The notes below the pieces were generated by a model. The model did no database searches, was not told where the DNA came from, and was given only the letters and a program-made list of their open reading frames with translations. Made by a program: the position numbers and the translations under genes. Shown here piece by piece: positions 45,525 to 54,859 of a stretch of DNA of 64,000 nt. This DNA is from Clostridia bacterium. Lineage in GTDB: Bacteria > Bacillota > Clostridia > Oscillospirales > UBA644. Numbering within the stretch: position 1 is the stretch's first letter; each line of letters starts with the position of its first letter. The stretch is taken from the NCBI GenBank assembly GCA_017934975.1, contig JAGBIM010000007.1:1-64000 (forward strand). The letters run 5' to 3'.

Positions 45525-45574
45525 AACCAATTCACCACACGGAAAGAATTTCATCGACGAAAGTCGATTTGGCA

Positions 45575-45626
45575 GTTAGCCTCTGCTAACCGTGACTATT
45601 ATACTCCCCTTTTTTTCGATTGTCAA
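45575..45626 (-). promoter_or_regulatory. feoA promoter with iron operator
   Basis: TTGACA (45626-45621), 17 bp, TATAAT (45603-45598) on the minus strand. The operator GTTAGC-CTCT-GCTAAC (45590-45575) begins 8 bp after the -10, on the transcription start. A bound repressor would block initiation. A perfect hairpin with a GAAA loop in the plus strand (45553-45568) follows in the leader. Confidence 0.8.
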
Positions 45627-45676
45627 GATGTTTTTTTAAGAGTTACGAATTTTTTCACATTTTTTGGAAAAAGAAT

Positions 45677-45708
45677 GGACGACCGCGAAAATCTGTCCGC
45701 AGTCGTCC
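45677..45708 (-). terminator. Likely terminator of the Gfo/Idh/MocA gene at 45.7 kb
   Basis: On the minus strand, GGACGAC (45708-45702) pairs with GTCGTCC (45683-45677), followed by ATTCTTTTT. The inner stem is imperfect. Confidence 0.55.
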
Positions 45709-45726
45709 TGAAAAAATGCAATCAAA

Positions 45727-46743
45727 TCAGCAGGAAATCACCTGTCCGTTGTTGTCTGCGCTGTCGCGAAGCTTCTCCACCAACGCAACGGTTTTTGCCG
45801 CTTCATAAGCGGAAATGCGATCGGAGACGGCTTCTCCGAGAACCGCTTTGCACAGACAGAGAATCTCCTCCGCCATGCGGTTCTTGCTCTCCAATTCCGC
45901 CTCAAAGACTTCTCCTTCATCGGGATAAACGGTCACCTTTTTCCCATCGGAAAAGACCTGCGCTTCGTCAAAACGGACGCGGAAGGAAAATCGGAACTTG
46001 GTTGTTTTTGCCTCATCCCAGGAACCGAGGGCAAAAATCATGGTCCCGTTTCCATAGTCGAAACGACTGTTGACCACCTGCCACTTGGTCACGTCCTCGG
46101 TAGAAACGCAGGAAACCTCCTTCGGCTCTCCGAAAAGGAACCGGATCATATCCACGTCGTGAATGTGCATATCGGTCACGCAACCGCCGCTGCGGGCCGT
46201 ATCCTGAAACCATTTTTCAAAGCCCCACAGAGGAAGGGCGGAAAGACGATCAAAAAAGGCGTGGCGGACCTTTCCGTAGCGGCCGCTGTCCACAAGCTCT
46301 TTCAAATATAAATAAGAAGGTTCGAAACGGAGACATTGACCGATCATCAGTTTCTTCCCCGTTTCTTCCGACGCGGCGATCATACGCTTGCAGGAATCGG
46401 AATCGAGGGACATGGGCTTTTCGCAAAGCACGTTACACCCCAGCCGCATCATCTTGACCGAATATTCCTCGTGCAAGAAAGAGGGCAGGCAAATATCCAC
46501 CACGTCGGGCTTCTCGGCGGCGATCATTTTTTCATCTTCGGTATAGAGATTGATTCCCGAAAGATCGGGACCTGTCCCCGCACCCAAATTGGTGGCCTGA
46601 GCCTTGCCGAACTGACTTTCGTCAATATCGCAGATTCCCACCAGTTGAACGGGAGCGCCCTGAGCCTCCAGTTGACGGTATGCGGACAAATGGGAGCGGG
46701 CAATTCCGCCGAACCCAAGCATACAAACTTTTACCTTTTCCAT
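45727..46743 (-). CDS. Gfo/Idh/MocA family oxidoreductase
   Basis: A 338-aa NAD(P)-dependent oxidoreductase. The ATG at 46743 follows GGGAGGT (46757-46751); the frame is open further upstream without an RBS. It has GFGGIARSH (Rossmann, residues 9-17), LCEKPMSLDSDSC near 95, and a substrate-domain SGGCVTDMHIHDVDM. It is the fourth family member in this window and stands alone, next to the iron locus. Substrate unknown. Confidence 0.87.
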   Translation of the reverse strand: MEKVKVCMLGFGGIARSHLSAYRQLEAQGAPVQLVGICDIDESQFGKAQATNLGAGTGPDLSGINLYTEDEKMIAAEKPDVVDICLPSFLHEEYSVKMMRLGCNVLCEKPMSLDSDSCKRMIAASEETGKKLMIGQCLRFEPSYLYLKELVDSGRYGKVRHAFFDRLSALPLWGFEKWFQDTARSGGCVTDMHIHDVDMIRFLFGEPKEVSCVSTEDVTKWQVVNSRFDYGNGTMIFALGSWDEAKTTKFRFSFRVRFDEAQVFSDGKKVTVYPDEGEVFEAELESKNRMAEEILCLCKAVLGEAVSDRISAYEAAKTVALVEKLRDSADNNGQVISC

Positions 46744-46864
46744 ATCGGTAACCTCCCGAAAAGTTTTCATAGCCGAATTATAGCACAAAAAAATAAGGAT
46801 GTCAATAGAGCGGGAACTCTGAAAATTTTTTTCTGCATTTTTTAGAAAAAAATCCCGAAAAACT

Positions 46865-46894
46865 CTTGACAAAAACCGCAAGAAGGTATATAAT
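46865..46894 (+). promoter_or_regulatory. Promoter of the F420-ligase-like/guaA operon
   Basis: TTGACA (46865-46870), 18 bp, TATAAT (46889-46894). Confidence 0.75.
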
Positions 46895-46962
46895 ATAATG
46901 TGTGTTTGTTTTTTCTATTGCTTTTCAACGCTAATTTTCATTATAAAAAGGATGGATGTTTC

Positions 46963-48162
46963 ATGAACAACAAAGAACGCAGAGTCGGCACCGTTTCCCG
47001 TGGGATCCGTTGTCCCATTTTCCGTCAGGGCGACGATCTTGCACAACTCGTCACCGACAGCGTACTTCAGGCGGCAGAAAACGAAGGGTTTGAACTGCGC
47101 GATCGGGACGTCATCGCTATGACGGAATCCATCGTGGCCCGCGTTCAGGGCAACTACGCAAGCGTAGACGACATTGCGAACGACGTCCGTGCCAAGCTGG
47201 GCGGCGAGACCGTTGGGGTCATTTTCCCCATTCTTTCCCGCAACCGCTTTGCCATCTGCCTGCGCGGAATTGCAAAGGGCGCCAAGAAGATCGTACTGAT
47301 GCTCAGTTATCCCTCCGACGAGGTGGGCAACGAGTTGGTCAGCCTGGACAAGATCGACGCAGCAGGCGTGAATCCCTACAGCGACGTTCTTTCTCTTGAA
47401 AAGTACCGCGAACTGTTCGGCGAAAACAAGCATGAGTTCACCGGCGTGGACTACGTTCAGTATTACGGCGATCTGATCCGCGAAATGGGTGCAGAAGTAG
47501 AAATTATTTTTGCAAACCAGGCAAAAACCATCCTCGACTACACCGATTGCATTATCAACTGCGATATTCACACCCGTGCCCGCACCAAGCGCATTCTGAA
47601 GGCCAACGGCGCGAAGGTGGTGTGCGGTCTGGACGAGATCCTCAACGCCCCCGTCAACGGAAGCGGATTCAATGAAAAATACGGTCTTCTCGGCTCCAAC
47701 AAATCCACCGAGGATAAGATCAAGCTCTTCCCCCGGGAATGTAAGGACCTGGTTCTGGACGTTCAGGACCGCATCCTGAAAGCTACGGGCAAGCTGGTCG
47801 AAGTTATGGTCTACGGCGACGGCGCTTTCAAGGATCCTCAGGGTAAAATCTGGGAATTGGCAGACCCCGTGGTCTCCCCCGCCTTCACCGACGGGTTGAT
47901 CGGCACCCCCAACGAACTGAAGCTGAAGTATCTGGCCGATAACGATTACAAGGATCTTTCGGGAGAAGAACTGAAGAAGGCCATCTCCGAAAGCATCAAG
48001 TCCAAAGACGACAATCTGGTAGGCAACATGGCCTCTCAGGGCACCACGCCCCGCCAGCTCACCGACCTGATCGGTTCTCTGTGCGATCTGACCAGCGGTT
48101 CGGGTGACAAGGGAACCCCCGTGGTTCTGGTTCAGGGCTATTTCGATAACTACACCAACTGA
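46963..48162 (+). CDS. Coenzyme F420-0:L-glutamate ligase-like protein
   Basis: A 399-aa cytoplasmic protein matching the F420 ligase (CofE-like) fold in Clostridia: RDRDVIAMTESIVARVQGN near residue 50, then SRNRFAICLRGIA and a C-terminal region around PRQLTDLIGSLCDLTSGSGD. Clostridia are not known to make F420, so the name describes only the fold; it may ligate an amino acid to another acceptor. The ATG at 46963 follows AAGGATGG. It lies 24 bp upstream of the GMP synthetase gene in one unit. Confidence 0.75.
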   Translation: MNNKERRVGTVSRGIRCPIFRQGDDLAQLVTDSVLQAAENEGFELRDRDVIAMTESIVARVQGNYASVDDIANDVRAKLGGETVGVIFPILSRNRFAICLRGIAKGAKKIVLMLSYPSDEVGNELVSLDKIDAAGVNPYSDVLSLEKYRELFGENKHEFTGVDYVQYYGDLIREMGAEVEIIFANQAKTILDYTDCIINCDIHTRARTKRILKANGAKVVCGLDEILNAPVNGSGFNEKYGLLGSNKSTEDKIKLFPRECKDLVLDVQDRILKATGKLVEVMVYGDGAFKDPQGKIWELADPVVSPAFTDGLIGTPNELKLKYLADNDYKDLSGEELKKAISESIKSKDDNLVGNMASQGTTPRQLTDLIGSLCDLTSGSGDKGTPVVLVQGYFDNYTN

Positions 48163-48186
48163 TTCACATACGGAGGAATTATCTAT

Positions 48187-49188
48187 ATGGAAAACAACGT
48201 TCGTCCCGAATCCATGGCCCGTATTAACAATTTTGAGCTTGCAAACAAATTCATTGACGAAAAGGTCGCCGAAATCCGCAAGCAGGTCGGCGATAAAAAG
48301 GTCCTCCTCGCCCTTTCCGGCGGCGTGGACTCTTCCGTCGTTGCGGCGCTGCTGATTAAAGCCATCGGCAAGCAGCTGGTCTGCGTTCACGTAAACCACG
48401 GCTTGATGCGCAAAGGCGAAAGCGAACAGGTTATCGAGATTTTCGGCAAGGAAATGGACGCAAACCTGGTCTATATCGATGCAACCGACCGCTATCTGAA
48501 CAAGCTGGCCGGCGTTGCAGATCCTGAAACCAAGCGTAAAATCATCGGTGCGGAATTCATCCGTATTTTTGAGGAAGAGGCCCGCAAGCTGGAAGGAATT
48601 GCCTTCCTGGCCCAGGGAACTATCTATCCCGACATTTTGGAATCCATCAAGGCGGCTGAGGGCAAAAAGGCCGTCAAATCCCACCACAACGTGGGCGGCC
48701 TGCCCGAGGATCTGCAGTTTGAACTGGTGGAACCCATCAAATTGCTCTTTAAAGACGAAGTCCGCGTCGTGGGCGAAGCCCTCGGTCTCCCCCACGCCAT
48801 GGTTTACCGTCAACCCTTCCCCGGCCCCGGTCTGGGCGTCCGTTGTCTGGGCGCCATCACCCGTGACCGTCTGGAAGCCCTGCGGGAAGCCGACGCTATT
48901 CTGCGGGATGAGTTCGACAAGAACGGTCTTGCGGAAAAGGTCTGGCAGTATTTCATCGCCATTCCCAACATCAAGAGCGTGGGTGTGAAGGACGAAAGCC
49001 GCTACGAAGGCTGGCCCGCAATCATCCGCGCCGTTAACACGAAGGACGCCATGACCGCCACCATCGAGGAAATTCCCTACCCCGTCCTCCACAAGGTCAC
49101 CGCCCGCATCACCGCGGAGGTGGAGGGCATTAACCGGGTCCTCTACGACCTGACCCCGAAGCCCACCGGCACCATCGAGTGGGAATAA
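48187..49188 (+). CDS. guaA: GMP synthase, ATP pyrophosphatase subunit (no glutaminase domain)
   Basis: A 333-aa protein equal to the C-terminal two thirds of GuaA. The PP-loop is ALSGGVDSS (about residues 43-51), followed by VHVNHGLMRKGE, SHHNVGGLP and the dimerisation domain with RQPFPGPGLGVRCLG and a tail KPTGTIEWE. It converts XMP to GMP. Bacterial GuaA usually carries a roughly 190-aa glutamine amidotransferase domain in front; here there is none, and the preceding gene is unrelated. A separate glutaminase subunit, as in archaea, should exist elsewhere. RBS GGAGGA. Confidence 0.92.
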   Translation: MENNVRPESMARINNFELANKFIDEKVAEIRKQVGDKKVLLALSGGVDSSVVAALLIKAIGKQLVCVHVNHGLMRKGESEQVIEIFGKEMDANLVYIDATDRYLNKLAGVADPETKRKIIGAEFIRIFEEEARKLEGIAFLAQGTIYPDILESIKAAEGKKAVKSHHNVGGLPEDLQFELVEPIKLLFKDEVRVVGEALGLPHAMVYRQPFPGPGLGVRCLGAITRDRLEALREADAILRDEFDKNGLAEKVWQYFIAIPNIKSVGVKDESRYEGWPAIIRAVNTKDAMTATIEEIPYPVLHKVTARITAEVEGINRVLYDLTPKPTGTIEWE

Positions 49189-49202
49189 AGAGAAATGATA
49201 CT

Positions 49203-49236
49203 AAATGGCTTGGAGTGCTTACTTCCAAGCCATTTT
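49203..49236 (+). terminator. Terminator of guaA
   Basis: A 12-bp inverted repeat (49203-49214 with 49224-49235) with a TTTTTG tail, 14 bp after the stop. Confidence 0.85.
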
Positions 49237-49254
49237 TGATGCAGGGTGGGCAGA

Positions 49255-49431
49255 ATGAGAAAATATCAACCTCCGCATTCGCTCCGATGAAACGTTTTAC
49301 AACGGTTTGTACATCGAACCCTCCGACTATTTCCAACTTCGCTACGACAGCCCCGCAATCAGCCACATATGCTTCCGCATTTTTCTCCCGATCCGGAACA
49401 ATGGCGGAACGGAACAACGTGCGAACGCAAT
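49255..49431 (+). pseudogene. Possible frameshifted remnant of a small gene
   Basis: An ATG at 49255 opens MRKYQ and soon stops. Another plus frame reads INLRIRSDETFYNGLY, then IEPSDYFQLRYDS and CFRIFLPI, with the codon choice of the chromosome (CGC, TCC, ATC, CCC). Joining the two needs one indel near 49270. I do not know the family; the antisense frame is also open, so this is tentative. It sits at the edge of the R-M island. Confidence 0.3.
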
Positions 49432-49459
49432 CAGCCCCCGAAGAAATCTTCGGGGGCTG
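49432..49459. repeat. Strong hairpin at the left edge of the R-M island
   Basis: A perfect 12-bp GC-rich inverted repeat (49432-49443 with 49448-49459), 23 bp beyond the hsdR stop. No T-run follows on the minus strand, so it is either a weak terminator of hsdR or a boundary element. Confidence 0.6.
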
Positions 49460-49482
49460 CTGATATTTCTCAATAATATTGG

Positions 49483-52400
49483 TTATGCTGCAGGATACGT
49501 ATTATAAACATACTCGTAGAGCGTTTGCTTATAAACAGCTATTTCGTTATCACTATAGCTTTCGGGCAAGTTCGCCCACAGAAGATCTCGGATCATGACA
49601 CTGATAATAGACTGCGTTTCTTCTTTATCGCGCCAATGGTCAAGTTCGTGAATACGAGCCTTAATCTTAGTAAGCATCTCCTGTGCGAGTTTTTTAACTT
49701 TTTTGATCTCGTCTTTGGAGAGAGTTTGTCCACTAACCAAAAGATCATAAATAGAAAGTTCTTCGTCATTGTCGAAGCCTTCTTTGGCATAGCGTTTTTG
49801 TTCTTCATCCATTTCATTGACAAGCAACATCAGTTTTTCAAAAATGATTGCAATTTCATCTTTTTTATTATCTTTGTTGTACTCTTCAACAATGTCCTGA
49901 TAACGCTGATAATAGTCAATACGTAACGGATTATTTTTAAGCATTCGGGCAAGACGTTCTTCTACCAGCACTTGCAAATCTTTAAGCAGCAGATTTTTAT
50001 TTTTGACTCTCTCAAATTCACGGCGGAGGCGGTCAAAATCAATTTTGCTGATATCGAACTTTTTATTTTCTTCATCAACCGTGTTTTTTGTCACAGCTAC
50101 CGCTTCGCTAACGATTTGATTGATCTGTGCCATTAAAGCAGAATTGTCTGCATGAACACGCTTTTCCTGAAGCTGATCGTATATAGCGCTTATCGCATTT
50201 TTATAGTGAACGGTTTCGTCGGACACTTCGCCTTTTTCGATATACTTAAACATTCGAAACAGCTCTCGCGCTTGAATCTCAAAACGTTTTTTGATCTCAT
50301 CTGTAGCGCACATAGCGTTTGCACCCGAAGCAACCAACGCAAGCTTGGCAAAATCATCGGCTTCAATCAAGGGTTTGAGAGCGAATCCATGCTCTGTCAT
50401 ATAAGCGTCGATATTCTCAATCGTATTCATAATTTTAGCAATCAGCTCGGATTTATCGGGTGCGGGATCGTCACCGGGCTTACCACCTTTTTCAGCAGTA
50501 TAATCCGCAAGAGCTTGACGTAGTGCCTTAACAACACCGATATAATCCACTACAAGGCCGTTGCTCTTTCCGTCACAAACACGGTTCGCACGTGCAATCG
50601 TCTGCATAAGTGTATGAGCTTTCAAAGGCTTGTCCAGATAGATGGTCGCAAGAGATTTGACGTCAAATCCCGTCAGCCACATGGCGCAAACGAAGACAAT
50701 ACGGAACGGATTGTCCGAATCTTTGAACTCCTTGTCCATTTCTCGCTTTTCCATTTTTGCGCGATGAGGAAGAATATCCAGTCCCCAATTTTGAAAGGTC
50801 TGAATTTCGTTCTGCTCCTGGCTTACGATAACCGCCATTTCAGTTTCTTTCATCCATGTAAGCTTGCGTTCAAGCTCCTGTGCTTCTTGTTGCGTAGCGA
50901 CCTTCAGCTCTTTTTCAAGTACAGAAATTTTCTCCGCCCAATATTTTTGAGCGAGATTATACATACGTACACAAGTTACTTTATTGACACAAACGAACAT
51001 CGCTTTCCCTGTGGTCCACAGGTCAGAGTAATGCTCCACAAAATCCTTTGCGATGGTATCAAGACGAGGCTCGGATGTGATGATATGAATATCCTTAGCA
51101 AGTTCAAGCTCGAGTTTTGCCTGCTGATTTACGTCAAGGTCTGCCGCCTCAATGGCATTTAGCAACTCATCGTTGATTTCCGGATTTGTGATCTCCAACA
51201 TATCACTGCGATTTTCGTAATAAAGAGGAACGGTCGCACCGTCATCCACGGCGCGCTTAAAGTCGTAGATGGACACGTACGTACCGAAGGTTCTCTCGGT
51301 GATATTGTCGTACTTAAACAGCGGTGTACCCGTAAATCCGATACGGGATGCGGTAGGAAGTACCTGGCACATATTGTCGGCAAAGATGCCGTTTTGAGAA
51401 CGGTGAGCCTCGTCCGACAGAATAATAACATCGTGGTCAGGTGTAATCGGCGTTGCGTTCTCATCATTGAATTTTTGAATAAGCGTGAAAATAAAGCTCG
51501 GATTACCACGGAGCATCTCATAGAGTTTTGCTCCGCTTGAGGGTATGTACTGACGAGCCTTTCCCGAAAGACATCCGCACGCCTCGAAGGTATCGCTGAT
51601 TTGCTTGTTCAGCTCGTCGCGGTCTGTGAGAATAACAAATGTCGGACTTCCTGTAAACTGTCGACGGATTTTTTGTGCAAGGAACACCATGGAATAACTC
51701 TTTCCGCTTCCTTGGGTATGCCAAAAAACACCAAGTTTTCCGTTTTTTAGTTTCCTTGCCTTGTAGGACTCCACCGCCTCGTTAACACCGAGATATTGAT
51801 GGTTGCGTGCGAAGATCTTTGCGCACTTGCCGCCCGAATGGTCGAAAAGAATGAAATTCTCAAAGAGATCCATAAAGTTCTGCTTATTGCAGATACCGAG
51901 AAGCATGGTTTCAAGGTCAACAGCGCCAACTTCGTCCTCTTTCAGACGCTTCCACTCGTGGAAGAAGTCGTACTTCGAACCCATCGTGCCCACCTTGGCT
52001 TCCAAGCCGTTGGAGAGCATCAAAAAGGCATTGAAATGGAAGAGCTGAGGAATGGTAGAGAGATAATCGGTATAGTTGCAATCGTAGGCGTTCTTTACAT
52101 CTACGTTTTGCTTTTTGAGTTCTACAAACAGAAGAGGAATACCGTTGACAAATCCGACAATATCGGTTCTGCGGCGGTAAAGCTCGCCGTGAATCTTCAT
52201 TTCCTGAACAGCAAGAAAATGATTCTTCATCGGTTCTGCGAAATTAAACACGGCAGCATTGCGGGATTCAAAGGTGCCGTCTGCTTTCTTGATCTGAACA
52301 GGGATACCATCTCGGAGCAAGGAATATTTCTCTTCGTTGATCTGCATGAGCATAGCGGAGGCAGTATAGGCGCAAAGGGTCTTGACGGCAGAATCGGCGT

Positions 52401-52611
52401 ATTCTTCCGTCATCCAATCGTTATTATCAAAGAGCGCACGGCGCAAATATCGCGTCAGCACGATCTCCTTGTATGATTTTCTGCCCAGTGTGCCGTTTTC
52501 GCCCAACACCTCGGTATTGTAGGCAAACACGACCTCCCAGCCCAGCTTGTCCTTCAGAACCTTTCCCGCACTGTTCTGAACGAGTATATTCTCGGAATAT
52601 TCCCAGCTCAT
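49483..52611 (-). CDS. hsdR: Type I restriction enzyme, R subunit
   Basis: A 1042-aa restriction and translocation subunit. The N-terminal nuclease domain has TDIVGFVNGIPLLFVELKK (PD-(D/E)xK, near 180). The SF2 helicase motor has TQGSGKSYS (K304), DEAHRSQ (DEAH box), FTGTPLF and QTIARANRV. The C-terminal region is helical and binds the modification complex. It is the last gene of the fic-hsdM-hsdS operon, 30 bp after the P-loop ATPase. The frame is intact, so restriction activity is expected. Confidence 0.96.
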   Translation of the reverse strand: MSWEYSENILVQNSAGKVLKDKLGWEVVFAYNTEVLGENGTLGRKSYKEIVLTRYLRRALFDNNDWMTEEYADSAVKTLCAYTASAMLMQINEEKYSLLRDGIPVQIKKADGTFESRNAAVFNFAEPMKNHFLAVQEMKIHGELYRRRTDIVGFVNGIPLLFVELKKQNVDVKNAYDCNYTDYLSTIPQLFHFNAFLMLSNGLEAKVGTMGSKYDFFHEWKRLKEDEVGAVDLETMLLGICNKQNFMDLFENFILFDHSGGKCAKIFARNHQYLGVNEAVESYKARKLKNGKLGVFWHTQGSGKSYSMVFLAQKIRRQFTGSPTFVILTDRDELNKQISDTFEACGCLSGKARQYIPSSGAKLYEMLRGNPSFIFTLIQKFNDENATPITPDHDVIILSDEAHRSQNGIFADNMCQVLPTASRIGFTGTPLFKYDNITERTFGTYVSIYDFKRAVDDGATVPLYYENRSDMLEITNPEINDELLNAIEAADLDVNQQAKLELELAKDIHIITSEPRLDTIAKDFVEHYSDLWTTGKAMFVCVNKVTCVRMYNLAQKYWAEKISVLEKELKVATQQEAQELERKLTWMKETEMAVIVSQEQNEIQTFQNWGLDILPHRAKMEKREMDKEFKDSDNPFRIVFVCAMWLTGFDVKSLATIYLDKPLKAHTLMQTIARANRVCDGKSNGLVVDYIGVVKALRQALADYTAEKGGKPGDDPAPDKSELIAKIMNTIENIDAYMTEHGFALKPLIEADDFAKLALVASGANAMCATDEIKKRFEIQARELFRMFKYIEKGEVSDETVHYKNAISAIYDQLQEKRVHADNSALMAQINQIVSEAVAVTKNTVDEENKKFDISKIDFDRLRREFERVKNKNLLLKDLQVLVEERLARMLKNNPLRIDYYQRYQDIVEEYNKDNKKDEIAIIFEKLMLLVNEMDEEQKRYAKEGFDNDEELSIYDLLVSGQTLSKDEIKKVKKLAQEMLTKIKARIHELDHWRDKEETQSIISVMIRDLLWANLPESYSDNEIAVYKQTLYEYVYNTYPAA

Positions 52612-52641
52612 AAATTCACCTTATCCTTTTGAATTTATATC

Positions 52642-54222
52642 TTAACCATATCTACCCATCTTTGTTTTCTTGTATAGACCATAATGGAATCGATATTCCA
52701 TCCCTTTGTCATATGGTACTTCGGGAGCAATGTTGGATGGGCTCTTTTCCCTATACGAAAAATGGAAATAACGCCCATTTTCCTCGATTGCAGTTATCAC
52801 ATTGCTGTCATACAGTAACTGTAAAAATGTCTTTGGATCTTCCACAAATTTGGGAATCTCTTTAGCGTTTTCTAATATGTAGTCAACATATTTGTTATAT
52901 GCTGTTTGGTACTCCTCAAAAGTAAATTGTGGATCATTAAAGAAATCAAAGAACTTTTTAAAATGTTTATAATCCTCTTCTGAATAGTAGAACGACAGTT
53001 GGTCCTTTAATGAACTCAAAAAATATTCTGAGTACATATTTTGGAAGCGGTCACTATTGTATGTACTATAATCAAATTTTACAGATTCTCCTAAATCTCG
53101 TTCCAACATTATCTCTTGAACAAGAGACAAAACCCGTTGAATATCTCTTGGCCGACTAAGGGATATTTTAAGGAACTCCATAAATGCAGTATCATTTTCC
53201 CTTATTTCAGGATTAGATGACTTCAACTTCCAGTCAAAGTACTGCTCCCAAATGTTAGGGATTTCTTTTTCCTCTTGACTATGTAGTAGAAGTTTGTTTG
53301 CCATCTTATATAGATTGGAGGTTGGATAATCGGTATAAGTCGTACGCCAATCCAAGTAAACCGCATTATCAACAAGCTTATTCGTTGCATTCTGAAGGTT
53401 TAACGAGTTAAAAATATCAGGACGCAGCAATAGCACAACCTTAAATTGACCCTTCGAGTCCCTAACATTTGCAAACAATTCTGTATTTAGCGACCAACAA
53501 GCATTAGCCAGTCCTTTTATGCAATCCAAATACTCTTCGTAAGGAATCTGCCCAGGACGAACGTCAATGCCATCTACAAACAAGGTGAGATTCTTTGAGA
53601 GTTTCAAAGAACCTAAACAGTCTGAAAACTTTTTGCAAATATAAAACAAGTTCATTTGCAATCGTTGTTCATTGAATTCTACTGTGTTACCAGTACTTCC
53701 GCCCATCTCGGCATACTTGCAAACCAATTTTGCCGCAATCTCGCTTTTATCTACAATTTTTAGGGCATTAACGATTTCTGGTGAAAAAGCTCGGTTATAG
53801 TATTCATCAATAGCAAGCATCAATTCACCGAGATTATTCTTGTTGAAAATGGAAACAACCTTATCATTGTCTGTTACACTTTTTGCTAACAGTAGCAGCA
53901 AAATTGTCTTCCATATATCTACATAGCCACTTACATCGATCTGCTTACGTTTTTTTAATTCATAAAATTTTTCGTAATCCGTTCCACTTATGAATTTTAG
54001 AAACGCCTTATTGCTTTCGTATTCACTATTGCTCAAAAAGGCTGCATATGCAGTCTTGCCTGTACCTTTTTCTCCGACAAGATAATATACATTCGGCTTG
54101 AGTAATTTTGTTAGATACGAGTTTTTAACAAAAACCTCCGACAGCATCTTCTTATTTGCTCTTTGTGTATAGTTTTGAGCATCAGAAAAGCCAAGGTTTA
54201 ACTTATCGATTGTTGTCAACAT
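52642..54222 (-). CDS. P-loop ATPase inside the R-M operon (Sll1717-like)
   Basis: A 526-aa ATPase with Walker A VGEKGTGKTA (G50-T57) and a Walker B-like strand TLFVDGID (215-220). The start (LGFSDAQN) resembles the P-loop ATPase family named after Sll1717. The C-terminal 200 residues are helical and rich in Phe/Tyr, without a recognised effector motif. RBS GAGAGGTG is placed well. It lies between the 198-aa gene and hsdR with short gaps (36 and 30 bp). It is not an HsdR, McrB or known Rlo type. I infer a defence-linked sensor or regulator. Its codon use is AT-leaning, suggesting transfer. Confidence 0.7.
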   Translation of the reverse strand: MLTTIDKLNLGFSDAQNYTQRANKKMLSEVFVKNSYLTKLLKPNVYYLVGEKGTGKTAYAAFLSNSEYESNKAFLKFISGTDYEKFYELKKRKQIDVSGYVDIWKTILLLLLAKSVTDNDKVVSIFNKNNLGELMLAIDEYYNRAFSPEIVNALKIVDKSEIAAKLVCKYAEMGGSTGNTVEFNEQRLQMNLFYICKKFSDCLGSLKLSKNLTLFVDGIDVRPGQIPYEEYLDCIKGLANACWSLNTELFANVRDSKGQFKVVLLLRPDIFNSLNLQNATNKLVDNAVYLDWRTTYTDYPTSNLYKMANKLLLHSQEEKEIPNIWEQYFDWKLKSSNPEIRENDTAFMEFLKISLSRPRDIQRVLSLVQEIMLERDLGESVKFDYSTYNSDRFQNMYSEYFLSSLKDQLSFYYSEEDYKHFKKFFDFFNDPQFTFEEYQTAYNKYVDYILENAKEIPKFVEDPKTFLQLLYDSNVITAIEENGRYFHFSYREKSPSNIAPEVPYDKGMEYRFHYGLYKKTKMGRYG

Positions 54223-54258
54223 AAAAACACCTCTCTATCTATATTGGGGGACAACAAA

Positions 54259-54855
54259 CTACTTTTGCACTTGTAACAACAACGGAAGAAGCGTCATCGC
54301 CACATCAAAACTTTTATCTGCCAGCCAAGTGAGAATCGGCTTAATTTTCTCCCACTTTGTTTTTTTACTATCTGTACCATTAACAACGGATTCTATCTCA
54401 GAAACCTTGTCCAACGCTTCTTTGGTTTGAGCATCAGTAAGAGATGTCATATCTTCAATTTGTTTTCTTACGTCCTCAAACGAAATAGAAACATTAACTT
54501 CGTTTGTATTGCTGACATTTACATTTACATTATTGTTCGGAGCATATGTACGATTGGACCGTCTTTCGAAGCCCAAGAAATATCCTTCGATTCTTGATCT
54601 CATAAGAGTTAAATTATGAATAAGAGAATCTTTGTTTAACCATTCATAATTAAATCCCAAGTCTTCACCATAGACATACATGCTTTTGCCCCAATCGGGA
54701 ATATACGCACCATATTTGCCATCAATATCCATGTGGGTAGCTCTTAATGTGGCTTCATCATTCGAAGATAAGGCTTGATCAATTCTTTTTTTATCTGCTT
54801 TCACTGCATTTTCTCGTTCTTGATCTTTTGCAAGCTTGTATTGTGCTTCTGTCAT
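54259..54855 (-). CDS. Uncharacterised protein with C-terminal hydrophobic helix, R-M operon
   Basis: A 198-aa protein, family not recognised. Residues 1-105 are charged and helical. A low-complexity Asn/Val stretch (NNNVNVNVSNTNEVNVS) forms a linker at about 107-123, then a helical segment with acidic KVSEIESVV, and finally KWEKIKPILTWLADKSF followed by a hydrophobic helix (MTLLPLLLQV). Such Asn-rich linkers with a KWEK...LLP tail recall membrane-acting ends of defence proteins; that is only a resemblance. Its GGAGG lies in a copy of the hsdS 3' end. Confidence 0.6.
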   Translation of the reverse strand: MTEAQYKLAKDQERENAVKADKKRIDQALSSNDEATLRATHMDIDGKYGAYIPDWGKSMYVYGEDLGFNYEWLNKDSLIHNLTLMRSRIEGYFLGFERRSNRTYAPNNNVNVNVSNTNEVNVSISFEDVRKQIEDMTSLTDAQTKEALDKVSEIESVVNGTDSKKTKWEKIKPILTWLADKSFDVAMTLLPLLLQVQK

Positions 54856-54859
54856 TATT

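Noticed and set aside
46915..49092. A 725-codon open frame on the minus strand opposite the F420-ligase-like gene and guaA
   Set aside because: It spans two real plus-strand genes with RBS and conserved motifs; no RBS or motif supports it.
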